The position numbers and the translations under genes are program-made. Below are positions 53,921 through 63,705 of a DNA stretch of 64,000 nt, piece by piece; position 1 is the first letter of the stretch; each line of letters opens with the position of its first letter. The stretch is taken from contig NZ_JAQQXP010000001.1 of assembly GCF_028595265.1 (NCBI RefSeq), forward strand, positions 868,001 through 932,000, written 5' to 3'. The stretch comes from Alteromonas gilva (GTDB lineage: Bacteria; Pseudomonadota; Gammaproteobacteria; Enterobacterales; Alteromonadaceae). Under the pieces are notes generated by a model. The model did no database searches, was not told the DNA's origin, and saw only the letters and a list, made by a program, of their open reading frames with translations.

Positions 53921-54370
53921 TTAACCCTGGAGCTGTTTTTCTTTGATCTCTGCCATGGTCTTACAGTCAATACAAAGATCGGCTGTGGGGCGTGCCTCAA
54001 GGCGACGAATGCCGATTTCTATACCGCAAGAGTCACAGAAGCCAAAATCGTCTTCTTCAATACGCTTTAGTGTTTTTTCAATCTTCTTAATGAGCTTGCG
54101 TTCGCGGTCACGGGTACGCAACTCCAAACTAAACTCTTCTTCCTGGGCGGCGCGATCAACCGGATCCGGGAAATTGGCAGCCTCATCCTTCATGTGAGTA
54201 ACCGTGCGGTCAACTTCTTCTCGCAATTGGTTACGCCAGGCTTTTAATATCAGACGAAAATGCTCCATCTGAGCATCGTTCATATATTCTTCGTCGTCTT
54301 TTGGCTGGTACGGGGTGAGCCCGGCTAGTGCCAATAGACCAAGGGACTTGGTTTCTTTTTCAGCTGGCAT
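53921..54370 (-). CDS. dksA: RNA polymerase-binding transcription factor DksA
   Basis: DksA enters the polymerase secondary channel and potentiates ppGpp at stable-RNA promoters. 149 residues; coiled coil between about 35 and 110 with tip acidic pair D69 and D72 (FPDPVDRAAQEEEF), and a C4 zinc finger C112, C115, C133, C136 (CDSC and CIDC). All four cysteines are kept, so it is the zinc form. Flanked by sfsA upstream as in E. coli. Confidence 0.98.
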   Translation of the reverse strand: MPAEKETKSLGLLALAGLTPYQPKDDEEYMNDAQMEHFRLILKAWRNQLREEVDRTVTHMKDEAANFPDPVDRAAQEEEFSLELRTRDRERKLIKKIEKTLKRIEEDDFGFCDSCGIEIGIRRLEARPTADLCIDCKTMAEIKEKQLQG

Positions 54371-54422
54371 GTGTCACTTCTCCTACACTTCGACACCCTA
54401 AATGTCCTGCAATAAACGATAA

Positions 54423-54451
54423 TCTATAGCAGAATAGTGTTGTACAGGCAA
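54423..54451 (-). promoter_or_regulatory. dksA promoter
   Basis: On the minus strand TTGCCT (54446-54451) and TATAGA (54423-54428) with 17-base spacing and TGC extension before the -10. It is about 50 bases upstream of the dksA ATG. Confidence 0.55.
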
Positions 54452-54580
54452 CGTAAAGTGTCTTTGACTGATCGAGGCAAACATTAGCTAATTTGTTTGC
54501 CCAAGGCTGTACCAACAGGTACATGCATATTTCAGCAAGGCGCAAATATGACGTCCATTTTTTAAAAATCAACTCTTTTT

Positions 54581-55285
54581 TTACAAAATAATAGGTAGCT
54601 GTTGATTTAAAACAATTTTTTCTTGGCTTATTTGGCACCCCATGGCCACGATATCCACGCCGGCTTGGGCTGCGTGGCGCACGGCGTCGGCGTAAACCGG
54701 GTCGATATGCTCAGCCAGGTGAACGCTGTCGATACCGGTATGTTGTACACAAAAGAACAAGCCCGTGGCGATCCCCTGTTTTGCCAGTTCAGCAAGTTCG
54801 AGAGCATGTTTCTGGCCGCGTTGTGTGACCGCATCGGGGAAATAGCCTTTTCTGGCGACTTCCAGTGTGACCGATTTAACCTCGACATATAGCAGCGAAT
54901 CGTCAGCCCGGGTAAGGCAAAAGTCAAAGCGCGATGAACCCGACGGCGGCGTGACCTCACGTCTGATGCTCTGTAGTCGACCGAAGACCGATGGTGGACG
55001 TTGTTCCAACACTTCCTGAACTAATTTGTTAGCATGGTGCGTATTAATGCCGATCCAGTGATTATCCGAAGTGACAGCGAGTTCCCATGTGAACTTTAGT
55101 TTACGTTTGGGATTATTGGCAGGGCTGACATACACGGTAAAGCCGGGTTCGGCGCAGCCTGTCATTGCCCCTGTATTGGGGCAATGCGCGGTGATTTGCT
55201 CACCTGTATCGAGCTCAATATCGGCGAAAAAGCGTTTATATCGCCGCAGGAGTGTGCCGCGCAACAAAGGTGAAGTAAACTGCAT
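54581..55285 (-). CDS. sfsA: DNA/RNA nuclease-like protein SfsA
   Basis: 234 residues, equal to E. coli SfsA. Family motifs: LLRGTLLRRYKRFFADIELDTGEQITAHCPNTGAMTGCAEPG, RFDFCLTRADDSLLYVEVKSVTL with the PD-D/ExK-like VEVKS core, and GYFPDAVTQRGQKHALEL. SfsA was named for sugar fermentation stimulation; a nuclease fold is inferred for the family but the biological role is unsettled. ATG 55285 has CAGGT at 7 bases and gives the family N-terminus. Confidence 0.95.
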   Translation of the reverse strand: MQFTSPLLRGTLLRRYKRFFADIELDTGEQITAHCPNTGAMTGCAEPGFTVYVSPANNPKRKLKFTWELAVTSDNHWIGINTHHANKLVQEVLEQRPPSVFGRLQSIRREVTPPSGSSRFDFCLTRADDSLLYVEVKSVTLEVARKGYFPDAVTQRGQKHALELAELAKQGIATGLFFCVQHTGIDSVHLAEHIDPVYADAVRHAAQAGVDIVAMGCQISQEKIVLNQQLPIIL

Positions 55286-55318
55286 TGAAATACCTGACAT
55301 TATTAAGTAAGGAGCATT

Positions 55319-56596
55319 ATGACTGACATGAAGGTGAAGATCACGACCAACCCGGCGGATTCGCATTGGGGCGATAAAGCCTTAATCAGTGTAACCGGCA
55401 GCGAAGTAACTATTCATCTCGGCGATAGTACTGAGCGGCTCCGCATTGTGCGCAAAGCTGCACGTCAAATCGATGCCTTAGGCATACCATCAGTAACCCT
55501 GAAGGGTGAATGGACGCCGGCTGAGCAAATCGCTTTTGCCATCAGTTTTACCAAAGTCAGAAATAGCGGACAGGTGCATTTTTGCGACAACCAGGATTTA
55601 ACGGCGGTAGAGCAAACGTTTGCAGCCAGACAATTTACCCGCAAATTGACTAACGATACGCCCGAAGCACTGGCACCGATGGATCTGGCCACACAAAGCG
55701 CCGAATGGCTGTCATCACTTAACCCACAGGCGGTAAAATATAACATCATCAGTGGTGAAGCGCTGGCCGAACAAGGTTGGATTGGCATCTATAATGTGGG
55801 CCGCGGCAGTGAGAGACCGCCGGCTATGCTGGAATTGGATTACAACCCGTCGGGTGACGACAACGAGGCGGTTGCTTATGCGCTGGTCGGCAAAGGGATT
55901 ACCTTTGACAGTGGCGGATACAGTTTAAAATCCAGCGAAGGTATGCTGGATATGAAATGTGACATGGGCGGCGCCGCGACAGTCACCGGTGCGTTAGGAT
56001 TGGCAATAATGCAAGGGCTCAAAAAGCGCGTTAAATTGTATTTGTGCTGCGCCGAAAACCTGGTAAGTGGTCATGCGTACAAGCTTGGCGATATCCTGAC
56101 GTACAAAAACGGCGTATCCGTAGAAATTGTTAATACCGATGCAGAAGGAAGACTGGTATTGGCTGACGGCCTGATTGCTGCTTCACAGGAAAATCCGGGC
56201 TGTATTATCGATGCCGCGACCCTGACCGGGGCTGCCACAGTTGCATTGGGCAATGACTATCATGCGGTCTTTAGTTTAAATGCCGCGTTGAGCCAGTCAT
56301 TATTATCGCAGGCTGATACTCAGCAAGAAAAATTCTGGCCTTTGCCGCTGGAATTATGGCATCAGGAAAAATGCCCGTCTGCATTTGCAGATACGGCCAA
56401 TAGTCGTCCGCAAAAAGGCGGTGGTGGTGGCGGAGCCTCGAATGCTGCAGGGTTTTTGTCGCGCTTCGTGCAAGAGCCGCAAAACTGGTTACATCTGGAC
56501 TTAGCCGCGGCGTACCATGGCAGTGCTACAGCAGAAATGCCGGCAGGCGCTACGGCTGCTGGCGTGTCAACCATCGCAGCGTTCATGCAGGCGTAA
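55319..56596 (+). CDS. pepB: Aminopeptidase B (M17 leucyl aminopeptidase family)
   Basis: 425-residue metallo-aminopeptidase with two metal ions. C-terminal catalytic domain: VGKGITFDSGGYSLKSSEGMLDMKCDMGGAATV with Lys and Asp metal ligands, and NTDAEGRLVLADGL with the Asp/Glu/Arg active site. The N-terminus is the PepB-type, shorter than PepA. PepB removes N-terminal residues, preferring acidic ones in E. coli. Divergent from sfsA with a 33-base gap. Confidence 0.93.
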   Translation: MTDMKVKITTNPADSHWGDKALISVTGSEVTIHLGDSTERLRIVRKAARQIDALGIPSVTLKGEWTPAEQIAFAISFTKVRNSGQVHFCDNQDLTAVEQTFAARQFTRKLTNDTPEALAPMDLATQSAEWLSSLNPQAVKYNIISGEALAEQGWIGIYNVGRGSERPPAMLELDYNPSGDDNEAVAYALVGKGITFDSGGYSLKSSEGMLDMKCDMGGAATVTGALGLAIMQGLKKRVKLYLCCAENLVSGHAYKLGDILTYKNGVSVEIVNTDAEGRLVLADGLIAASQENPGCIIDAATLTGAATVALGNDYHAVFSLNAALSQSLLSQADTQQEKFWPLPLELWHQEKCPSAFADTANSRPQKGGGGGGASNAAGFLSRFVQEPQNWLHLDLAAAYHGSATAEMPAGATAAGVSTIAAFMQA

Positions 56597-56620
56597 TCCG
56601 GGCACTTGCAGTACAGGGGG

Positions 56621-56803
56621 TTATATGCCCCCTAATCGCTCTGCCAGTGTTTTGTAACGTTGCACTTCGTCACTGTCAAACAGTGGTTTGCCATCGGCAT
56701 CGTTATCTTTGGCAACCAGCAAGCTCTCGCGTTGTAGGCGTTCAACCCGGATTTCCTGAACGTTAAGGAAATCAGCGACTTCCTGGACTGTCATTAAACT
56801 CAT
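56621..56803 (-). CDS. Small MerR/excisionase-like helix-turn-helix protein
   Basis: 60-residue protein beginning SLMTVQEVADFLNVQEIRVERLQRESLL, a winged-helix MerR-like N-terminus (TVQEVADFLNVQEIRV reads as helix-turn-helix), with DGKPLFDSDEVQRYKTLAERLG. Resembles small HTH-17/excisionase-like proteins. An AGGTAATAATAATT stretch precedes the ATG. It converges on pepB (24-base gap). No target known; kept as a real gene because of the motif and ribosome site. Confidence 0.65.
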   Translation of the reverse strand: MSLMTVQEVADFLNVQEIRVERLQRESLLVAKDNDADGKPLFDSDEVQRYKTLAERLGGI

Positions 56804-56949
56804 AATTATTATTACCTATTTGTTAGCATTGACGTTATAAAGTAAAGCGCAAAAATTAATTTTTGTGAAATAAACTGTTGTGTTGTTGAGCATACACCAA
56901 TCCTGACAGGTTGTTACACAGTTAAAATCGCTATAGGAGACACTTTTTC

Positions 56950-57546
56950 ATGGACACCTGGTCAGCCGCGGTCATGTTATTTTTAATTATGGATCCGCTC
57001 GGCAATCTGCCGATATTTATGTCGGTACTTAAAATGATTGAGCCTAAACGGCGACGTGTGGTGCTCATCCGCGAGCTCCTTTTTGCGTTAGTCATCCTTT
57101 ATGTGTTTCTGTTCAGCGGCCAGGCTGTGCTGGATTTCCTCAACGTCAAACAAGAAACGGTCAGCATTGCCGGCGGCATCATTTTGTTTCTCATTGCGCT
57201 GAAAATGATTTTCCCCCAGGCGGGTGGCAGTCCTATTGGTCTGGCGGCCGGCGAAGAACCCTACATTGTACCTTTGGCAATACCGATGATCGCCGGCCCA
57301 TCGACGCTGGCGGCGCTGATATTGTTGTCTAATCAAAACCCCGACCGTATGGCTGACTGGTCTTTGGCCCTGGGCGCATCCTGGTTGGTCAGTGCAACGA
57401 TTTTACTGTTTTCCGGAGCCTTCCACCGCCTCCTTGGCGAACGTGGTTTAACCGCCATGGAGCGGCTGATGGGGATGATCCTGGTTATGATTGCGATTCA
57501 GATGTTTTTAGATGGCGTGGGTACCTATTTTTCACAGGTGAGTTAA
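56950..57546 (+). CDS. yhgN: MarC-family membrane protein YhgN
   Basis: 198-residue inner-membrane protein with six helices. Family motifs: FLIMDPLGNLPIFMSVLK, RELLFALVILYVFLFSGQAVLDFL, IAGGIILFLIALKMIFP, and AIPMIAGPSTLAALILLS. MarC proteins are probable transporters of unknown substrate; the resistance link of MarC was not confirmed. YhgN is the closest E. coli relative by eye. Single gene. Confidence 0.87.
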   Translation: MDTWSAAVMLFLIMDPLGNLPIFMSVLKMIEPKRRRVVLIRELLFALVILYVFLFSGQAVLDFLNVKQETVSIAGGIILFLIALKMIFPQAGGSPIGLAAGEEPYIVPLAIPMIAGPSTLAALILLSNQNPDRMADWSLALGASWLVSATILLFSGAFHRLLGERGLTAMERLMGMILVMIAIQMFLDGVGTYFSQVS

Positions 57547-57592
57547 TATGCTCACCATAGTACCCACTTACTTCTGTTAAACAGGCAATACT

Positions 57593-58180
57593 GTGACTAA
57601 AAAACTCTCCACCTTTGCTCAGGTCCGGGCACTGCAAGGAACCGATGCCATTGCATTCAGTGCAGCATTGCTGCAGCGTATGGAGCCCAATTACCGGCTG
57701 TTTTGTGAATTAAGCGAATTTGCTGATGCGGATACACTCGGCAATTGCCTGGCATTAATTTGGGAATCGTTAGTCAGTCCAAAGAGCAAAATTAACTTTG
57801 CGATTCAGTTAGAAAAAGTCGAAGAAGCCACCCCGGATGTGGCCGACTTCGACTCTTACGGGGTTTATCCGGCACTGGATGCTGCGATTGCCATGTCGTC
57901 AGCCATCAATCTGATTTTAAAAGTCGATCCTCATGGCGCGGTTGTCGTCAGTAAACTCTCGCAAGGCAGCGTTGAAGCCTACCTGCTTGCCACAGGCGAA
58001 GCCACCGATGATGACGTGAAAGATCACCCGTTGATGCAATTTGAAATTGCTATTCAGCAGGAGTTACTGGCGGTGCTAGACGGTAAAGGGCCGATTACGC
58101 AAAAAGTAGCCACCTTGAAATCGGTTGCGAGCAGTGAAGGGATTAGCAACATCGGGCTCGAACTTAACCCTTCACAGTAA
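57593..58180 (+). CDS. yjaG: YjaG/DUF416 family protein
   Basis: 195 residues starting at GTG 57593, near the E. coli YjaG length (196). Conserved segments: ALLQRMEPNYRLFCELSEFADADTLGNCLALIWESL, NFAIQLEKVEEATPD, and FDSYGVYPALDAAIAMSSAINLIL. Soluble, helical; biochemical role unknown. Convergent with rsmD (8-base gap). Confidence 0.85.
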   Translation: MTKKLSTFAQVRALQGTDAIAFSAALLQRMEPNYRLFCELSEFADADTLGNCLALIWESLVSPKSKINFAIQLEKVEEATPDVADFDSYGVYPALDAAIAMSSAINLILKVDPHGAVVVSKLSQGSVEAYLLATGEATDDDVKDHPLMQFEIAIQQELLAVLDGKGPITQKVATLKSVASSEGISNIGLELNPSQ

Positions 58181-58188
58181 CGGACGTT

Positions 58189-58779
58189 TTACTCAGCGTA
58201 CCCGAGCAGACAGTAAGTGAGCTGGCCGGCCTGTTTTTGCTTGCTCATATGGCAGCCTGGTGGCAACACAATGGCTGGTCCGTTGACTTCCTGCTCGATA
58301 TAAATTTTGGCGTTATCGGCCAACAGCTGATGGGCGTGTAAAAGTGTCAGTGTGCTATTGACCAGATCCTGCCCAAAAGGAGGGTCGATAAATACAATAT
58401 CAAATTGTTTCCCCAGCGTTGGCAGAATTGTCAGCGCGTTGCCGCAATGCACATCAGCCCTGGCGTTCAGTGTTGCTAAGTTTTGCTCAAGTTGTCGTGC
58501 GGTACCGGACTGCATTTCAATGAATACGGCGGAATTTGCATAGCGGGACAAGGCTTCGAGGCCAAGCACGCCGGAGCCGGCAAAGACATCAAGCACGTTG
58601 CTGCCCTGAGTATCAGCCATTAACCAGTTAAACAGGGTTTCCCTGGTACGGTCTGTACTTGGCCTTAATCCTTCCGCATCCAGCACCGGCAGGCGCCGGC
58701 CACGCCACTGGCCGCTGATCAATCTGACACTGCCAGTTGGCCTGGCGGGGCGGCGTTTGTGTTTTGCTACTCGATTCAT
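58189..58779 (-). CDS. rsmD: 16S rRNA (guanine-966-N2) methyltransferase RsmD
   Basis: RsmD methylates G966 of 16S rRNA during assembly. 196 residues; SGQWRGRRLPVLDAEGLRPSTDRTRETLFNWL, SAM motif VLDVFAGSGVLGLEALSR, and catalytic DPPF in IVFIDPPFGQ. ATG 58779 gives NRVAKHKRRPARPTGSVRLI; the longer frame to 58836 is not needed. Divergent from ftsY, the common order. Confidence 0.94.
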   Translation of the reverse strand: MNRVAKHKRRPARPTGSVRLISGQWRGRRLPVLDAEGLRPSTDRTRETLFNWLMADTQGSNVLDVFAGSGVLGLEALSRYANSAVFIEMQSGTARQLEQNLATLNARADVHCGNALTILPTLGKQFDIVFIDPPFGQDLVNSTLTLLHAHQLLADNAKIYIEQEVNGPAIVLPPGCHMSKQKQAGQLTYCLLGYAE

Positions 58780-58860
58780 TGTACCTGTCGATGGTATTAT
58801 GTATAGATAGTAGTGTAGTTTACCGCAGTCGCGCATTCTCAGTAAGGAATTGTCTAAATA

Positions 58861-60150
<1,290 letters not shown>

Positions 60151-60202
60151 TGTAAGTTGCTGAGCATGCGAATAATAATAATTTAAGTAGTCAGGATCCT
60201 CG

Positions 60203-60886
60203 ATGATCAAATTTGAGCAGGTAAGTAAAACCTACCCCGGCGGACAACGGGCGTTGTCCAAAGTGGATTTTCATATCGCGCCAGGCGAAATGGCCTTCTT
60301 AACGGGCCATTCCGGTGCCGGTAAGAGCACGCTGCTTAAATTAATCAGTATCATGGAACGCCCGACTGTTGGCAGGGTATTGATCAACGGTCATGATCTG
60401 AATGTTATTCAACGCCGCCAGATCGCCTACATACGTCGCGACATCGGTATGATTTTTCAGAGTCACCAACTGCTGATGGACAAGAGTGTGTTTGACAATG
60501 TGGCCTTGCCGCTGGTGATTGAAGGTTACAGCCATAAAGAAATTGCCAAGCGCGTGGACGCGGCATTAGAAATGGTTGATTTGCGCAATAAAGCGCGCAA
60601 TTTACCCATAACGCTGTCGGGCGGCGAACAACAGCGGGTGGGGATTGCGCGCGCGGTCGTTAACAAGCCGCCGCTGCTGCTCGCTGATGAACCAACCGGC
60701 AACCTCGATCCTAAGCTATCAATGGAAATTATTCGCTTATTTGAAGATTTTAATCAGGCTGGGGTGTCGGTGTTAATCGCCACTCACGACTTAGGCTTGA
60801 TTGCCCGCATGCGTTACCGCACCCTCACTCTCAAAAACGGTAAAATGATTACCGATGGCCTGACTGACCTGGAGGATGAAGAGTGA
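60203..60886 (+). CDS. ftsE: Cell division ATP-binding protein FtsE
   Basis: 227 residues; ABC ATPase partner of FtsX that activates septal peptidoglycan amidases through EnvC. Walker A GHSGAGKSTLLKLI, Q-loop IFQSHQLLMD, signature LSGGEQQRVGIARAVV, Walker B LLLADEPTGNLDP, switch His ATHDLGLIARM. Stop overlaps the ftsX GTG start (GTGA). Confidence 0.97.
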   Translation: MIKFEQVSKTYPGGQRALSKVDFHIAPGEMAFLTGHSGAGKSTLLKLISIMERPTVGRVLINGHDLNVIQRRQIAYIRRDIGMIFQSHQLLMDKSVFDNVALPLVIEGYSHKEIAKRVDAALEMVDLRNKARNLPITLSGGEQQRVGIARAVVNKPPLLLADEPTGNLDPKLSMEIIRLFEDFNQAGVSVLIATHDLGLIARMRYRTLTLKNGKMITDGLTDLEDEE

Positions 60887-61863
60887 GTATATTATTTAAG
60901 GGGCGCAGCCAGGGCGCCAGTTCGCGCAAAGTTAATGTCGGCCAGCGCTTTATCATGTTCTTTGTTAATCATGTGCGTCAGGCTCTGGGCAGTTTAGGCG
61001 ACCTGTGGCGCCAACCTGTAGCCTCGCTGATGACCATCGGTGTGCTGGGGTTGAGTATTACACTGCCAAGCACTTTGTATATATTGGTTAAGAACACCGA
61101 AAAGATCAGCGCTGGGTGGGAACAGGCGGCCGAAATATCGCTGTTTTTGAAAGCCCAAACCAGTGCAACCGATGCTCAACAACTCATTACCCGACTACAG
61201 ACGTGGCCAGAGATCGACAAAGTCATCTATGTGCCCGCCGATGACGCACTACAGGAATTTCAGCAGTTATCCGGCTTGGGAGATGCGGTGAAGTATCTCG
61301 AATCAAACCCTCTGCCAGATGTGGTTTTAGTGACGCCGGGCGAAAAACACACGGCGCCCACAGCAGCGAAATTATTGCTGGAAAAGCTCCAGCAGCAGCG
61401 AGAAGTTGATCTTGGCAAGCTCGATATAGAATGGTTGGAACGACTGTATGGCTTTTTACAAATTGCCACCGAAATGGTCACGATCATCGGGATATTGCTA
61501 TTTGTGGCAGTGATTCTTATTGTAGGTAATACCATCAGGCTGAATATCCTTAATAAGCGCGATGAAATACTGGTGATGAAACTGGTAGGTGCCACAGACA
61601 GCTTTATTCATCGTCCGTTTTTGTATACTGGCTTCTGGTATGGGCTGCTGGGCGGTGTTATCGCATGGATGGCTGTGATCCTTATATTGTGGTGGATGGA
61701 TAGCAGTATCCAGGCTTTTGCGAGCCTTTATGACAAGTCTTTCCATATTACCGGGCTGACGGGCAATGCCTTACTGACCATGCTGTTTTTGTCGGTCATG
61801 CTGGGGTTAGTTGGCTCACTGATTTCCGTGCAGCGCCATGTGCGTCAGATAGAACCCCGTTAA
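60883..61863 (+). CDS. ftsX: Cell division protein FtsX
   Basis: 326-residue inner-membrane protein with cytoplasmic N-terminus (QRFIMFFVNHVRQALGSLGDLWRQPVASLMTI), four helices and a periplasmic ectodomain between the first two (AEISLFLKAQTSATDAQQLITRLQTWPEIDKVIYVPADDALQEF). FtsX-type permease domain with GNTIRLNILNKRDEILVMKLVGATDSFIHRPFLYTG. Starts at GTG 60883 with ftsE overlap. Confidence 0.96.
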   Translation: MSILFKGRSQGASSRKVNVGQRFIMFFVNHVRQALGSLGDLWRQPVASLMTIGVLGLSITLPSTLYILVKNTEKISAGWEQAAEISLFLKAQTSATDAQQLITRLQTWPEIDKVIYVPADDALQEFQQLSGLGDAVKYLESNPLPDVVLVTPGEKHTAPTAAKLLLEKLQQQREVDLGKLDIEWLERLYGFLQIATEMVTIIGILLFVAVILIVGNTIRLNILNKRDEILVMKLVGATDSFIHRPFLYTGFWYGLLGGVIAWMAVILILWWMDSSIQAFASLYDKSFHITGLTGNALLTMLFLSVMLGLVGSLISVQRHVRQIEPR

Positions 61864-62067
61864 ACGCAGTACCATCTTATCCACCTACTTAAAAGCAATT
61901 GTGTGCTATATGCGACACATGCTTTCCTTATTTATCATACATATCATGCAAAATTGGGCGGGTAGCGCGCGAATTATGCCGCTGCGGCCGGCCCTAAGAG
62001 TGCGTAATCGTCGCTAAAATGCCGTTATTGTTAATTTATTGTTTTTTGTGTTGTCATTTTTTAACAA

Positions 62068-62095
62068 TTGATCAACACTATAATAGTAATATAAT
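62068..62095 (+). promoter_or_regulatory. Candidate promoter of the GH43 gene
   Basis: TTGATC and TATAAT separated by 16 bases, in a strongly AT-rich tract, 18 bases upstream of the ATG. This would leave a short leader of about 10-12 bases; an overlapping TATAAT at 62079 is an alternative. Confidence 0.5.
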
Positions 62096-62113
62096 ACAAT
62101 AGGATTAAACGGG

Positions 62114-63526
62114 ATGAGATTACCTTTACTTGGAAGGGTTCTTTGCGTATTAGCGCTGGGCTTTTGTGGTGATTACGCTAACGCAATTGACAACGGTGTT
62201 TACACTATAACCTCTAAACACAGCGGCAAGCTGGTGGAAGTTGGCTCGGCCAGCCTTGATGATGGCGCGAACGTCATTCAGTGGTCTGCCAACGGCAATA
62301 ACACCCAGCGGTGGCTGATAGCCGAACAGTCAGATGGCTATTACAGCGTCATTAACCTCAATTCAGGTAAAGCGTTAGAGGTTTATGACTGGCAAACTGC
62401 CAATGGTGCCAACGTCGCGCAGTTTGAAGATCAGGGCCTTGCCAGTCAGCGCTGGCAAATTAACGAACTCGGTGATGGTTCGGTCAGTTTTATCAATAAA
62501 CACACAGGTAAAGCGTTAGATCTGTATGGGTTTGACACCTCAGATGGCGCTAATATCTCTCAGTGGGAATATTGGGGAGGCGATGCACAGCGCTGGGAAT
62601 TAACCAAGCTGGCAAACGTGGAAAACGCCCCTTTTGATCCCTCTACTACCAATGGCGCTGCCAACCACTGGCCACTGACCGGTAGCCTGGTCACACACGA
62701 TCCAACCCTGGCATATGAAGATGGTATGTGGTGGATTTTCCAGACTGGTCCAGGCATTGCCGGTAAGTGGTCTGACGATGGCGTTACCTGGAACGACGGC
62801 CAGGCTGTATTTCCTAATGGCTTATCCTGGTGGGACAATTACGTACCTGATCACGATGGTATAGACGTCTGGGCGCCAGACCTAAAGCAATATAACGGTC
62901 GTACATGGTTGTATTATTCTATTTCTACCTTTGGTTCCAGGGTTTCAGCAATTGGTTTAGCCTCAGCGCCCAGTATTCTTAGCGGTAACTGGCGGGACGA
63001 TGGTTTGGTTGTTAACACCACCAATAGTAACAACTATAACGCCATTGATCCTGAGCTGGTGGTGGCTGAAGACGGTAGTCCCTGGATGGCATTCGGGTCT
63101 TGGAATTCAGGTATCAAGGTGACACGCATTAACCCTGTTACCATGAAACCTTTTGGCTCTTTATATAGCATTGCCAGTCGCTCCGGCGGTATTGAAGCGC
63201 CGGCCCTGATTTACCGTCAGGGTTATTACTATCTGTTTGTGTCACTGGGCAAGTGTTGTGATGGGGTAAATAGTACCTACCGGATAGCTTATGGCCGTTC
63301 CACCGATATTCGTGGGCCGTACCTGGACAAGAACGGTCAGGATATGATGCAGGGTGGCGGCAGCATTCTTGATGCAGGCAATTCTCAGTGGGTCGGTCCG
63401 GGCGGTGAAGATATTGTGAACACCGACGTGATGGTACGCCATGCGTATGACGCCACCGACAATGGCGTACCAAAATTGCTTATCAGTACGCTTAACTGGG
63501 ATAGCAACGGCTGGCCGCGTTACTGA
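62114..63526 (+). CDS. Secreted GH43 arabinanase-like enzyme with ricin-type carbohydrate-binding domain
   Basis: 470 residues: signal peptide ending near DYANA (24), then a ricin B/CBM13 domain (about 28-165) with three QxW repeats at QRW 65-67, 112-114 and 159-161. The GH43 five-bladed propeller follows, with probable catalytic base D196 (VTHDPTLAYEDG), pKa modulator D312 (NAIDPELV) and acid E361 (GGIEAPAL). GH43 subfamily of endo-alpha-1,5-arabinanases is the closest match (WAPDLKQYNGRTWLYYS). Likely degrades arabinan of plant or algal walls outside the cell. Located where rpoH often follows ftsX, so it may be inserted. Confidence 0.87.
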   Translation: MRLPLLGRVLCVLALGFCGDYANAIDNGVYTITSKHSGKLVEVGSASLDDGANVIQWSANGNNTQRWLIAEQSDGYYSVINLNSGKALEVYDWQTANGANVAQFEDQGLASQRWQINELGDGSVSFINKHTGKALDLYGFDTSDGANISQWEYWGGDAQRWELTKLANVENAPFDPSTTNGAANHWPLTGSLVTHDPTLAYEDGMWWIFQTGPGIAGKWSDDGVTWNDGQAVFPNGLSWWDNYVPDHDGIDVWAPDLKQYNGRTWLYYSISTFGSRVSAIGLASAPSILSGNWRDDGLVVNTTNSNNYNAIDPELVVAEDGSPWMAFGSWNSGIKVTRINPVTMKPFGSLYSIASRSGGIEAPALIYRQGYYYLFVSLGKCCDGVNSTYRIAYGRSTDIRGPYLDKNGQDMMQGGGSILDAGNSQWVGPGGEDIVNTDVMVRHAYDATDNGVPKLLISTLNWDSNGWPRY

Positions 63527-63535
63527 ACGCTCAAC

Positions 63536-63570
63536 ACCGCATACATTAAATGTATGCGGTTATCGTTTCC
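63536..63570 (+). terminator. Hairpin after the GH43 gene
   Basis: 10-bp perfect stem (63536-63545 with 63551-63560), loop TTAAA, then TATCGTTTCC, a weak T-tract. Starts 10 bases past the stop. Confidence 0.65.
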
Positions 63571-63705
63571 AACCAATAAGTGGTGTTGTGAAGTCATTCA
63601 CAATGCCGCTTATTTTTAACGCATCCCCTGAACATTTATCAATCCTTGCCATACCCAATAATACAAGTAAGATCTTAGCTTTCGCAGGGAGACCTTCCGC
63701 ACACC

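Noticed and set aside
54360..54638. 92-codon frame between dksA and sfsA
   Set aside because: It overlaps the dksA promoter, leader and start as well as the end of sfsA, and has no domain.
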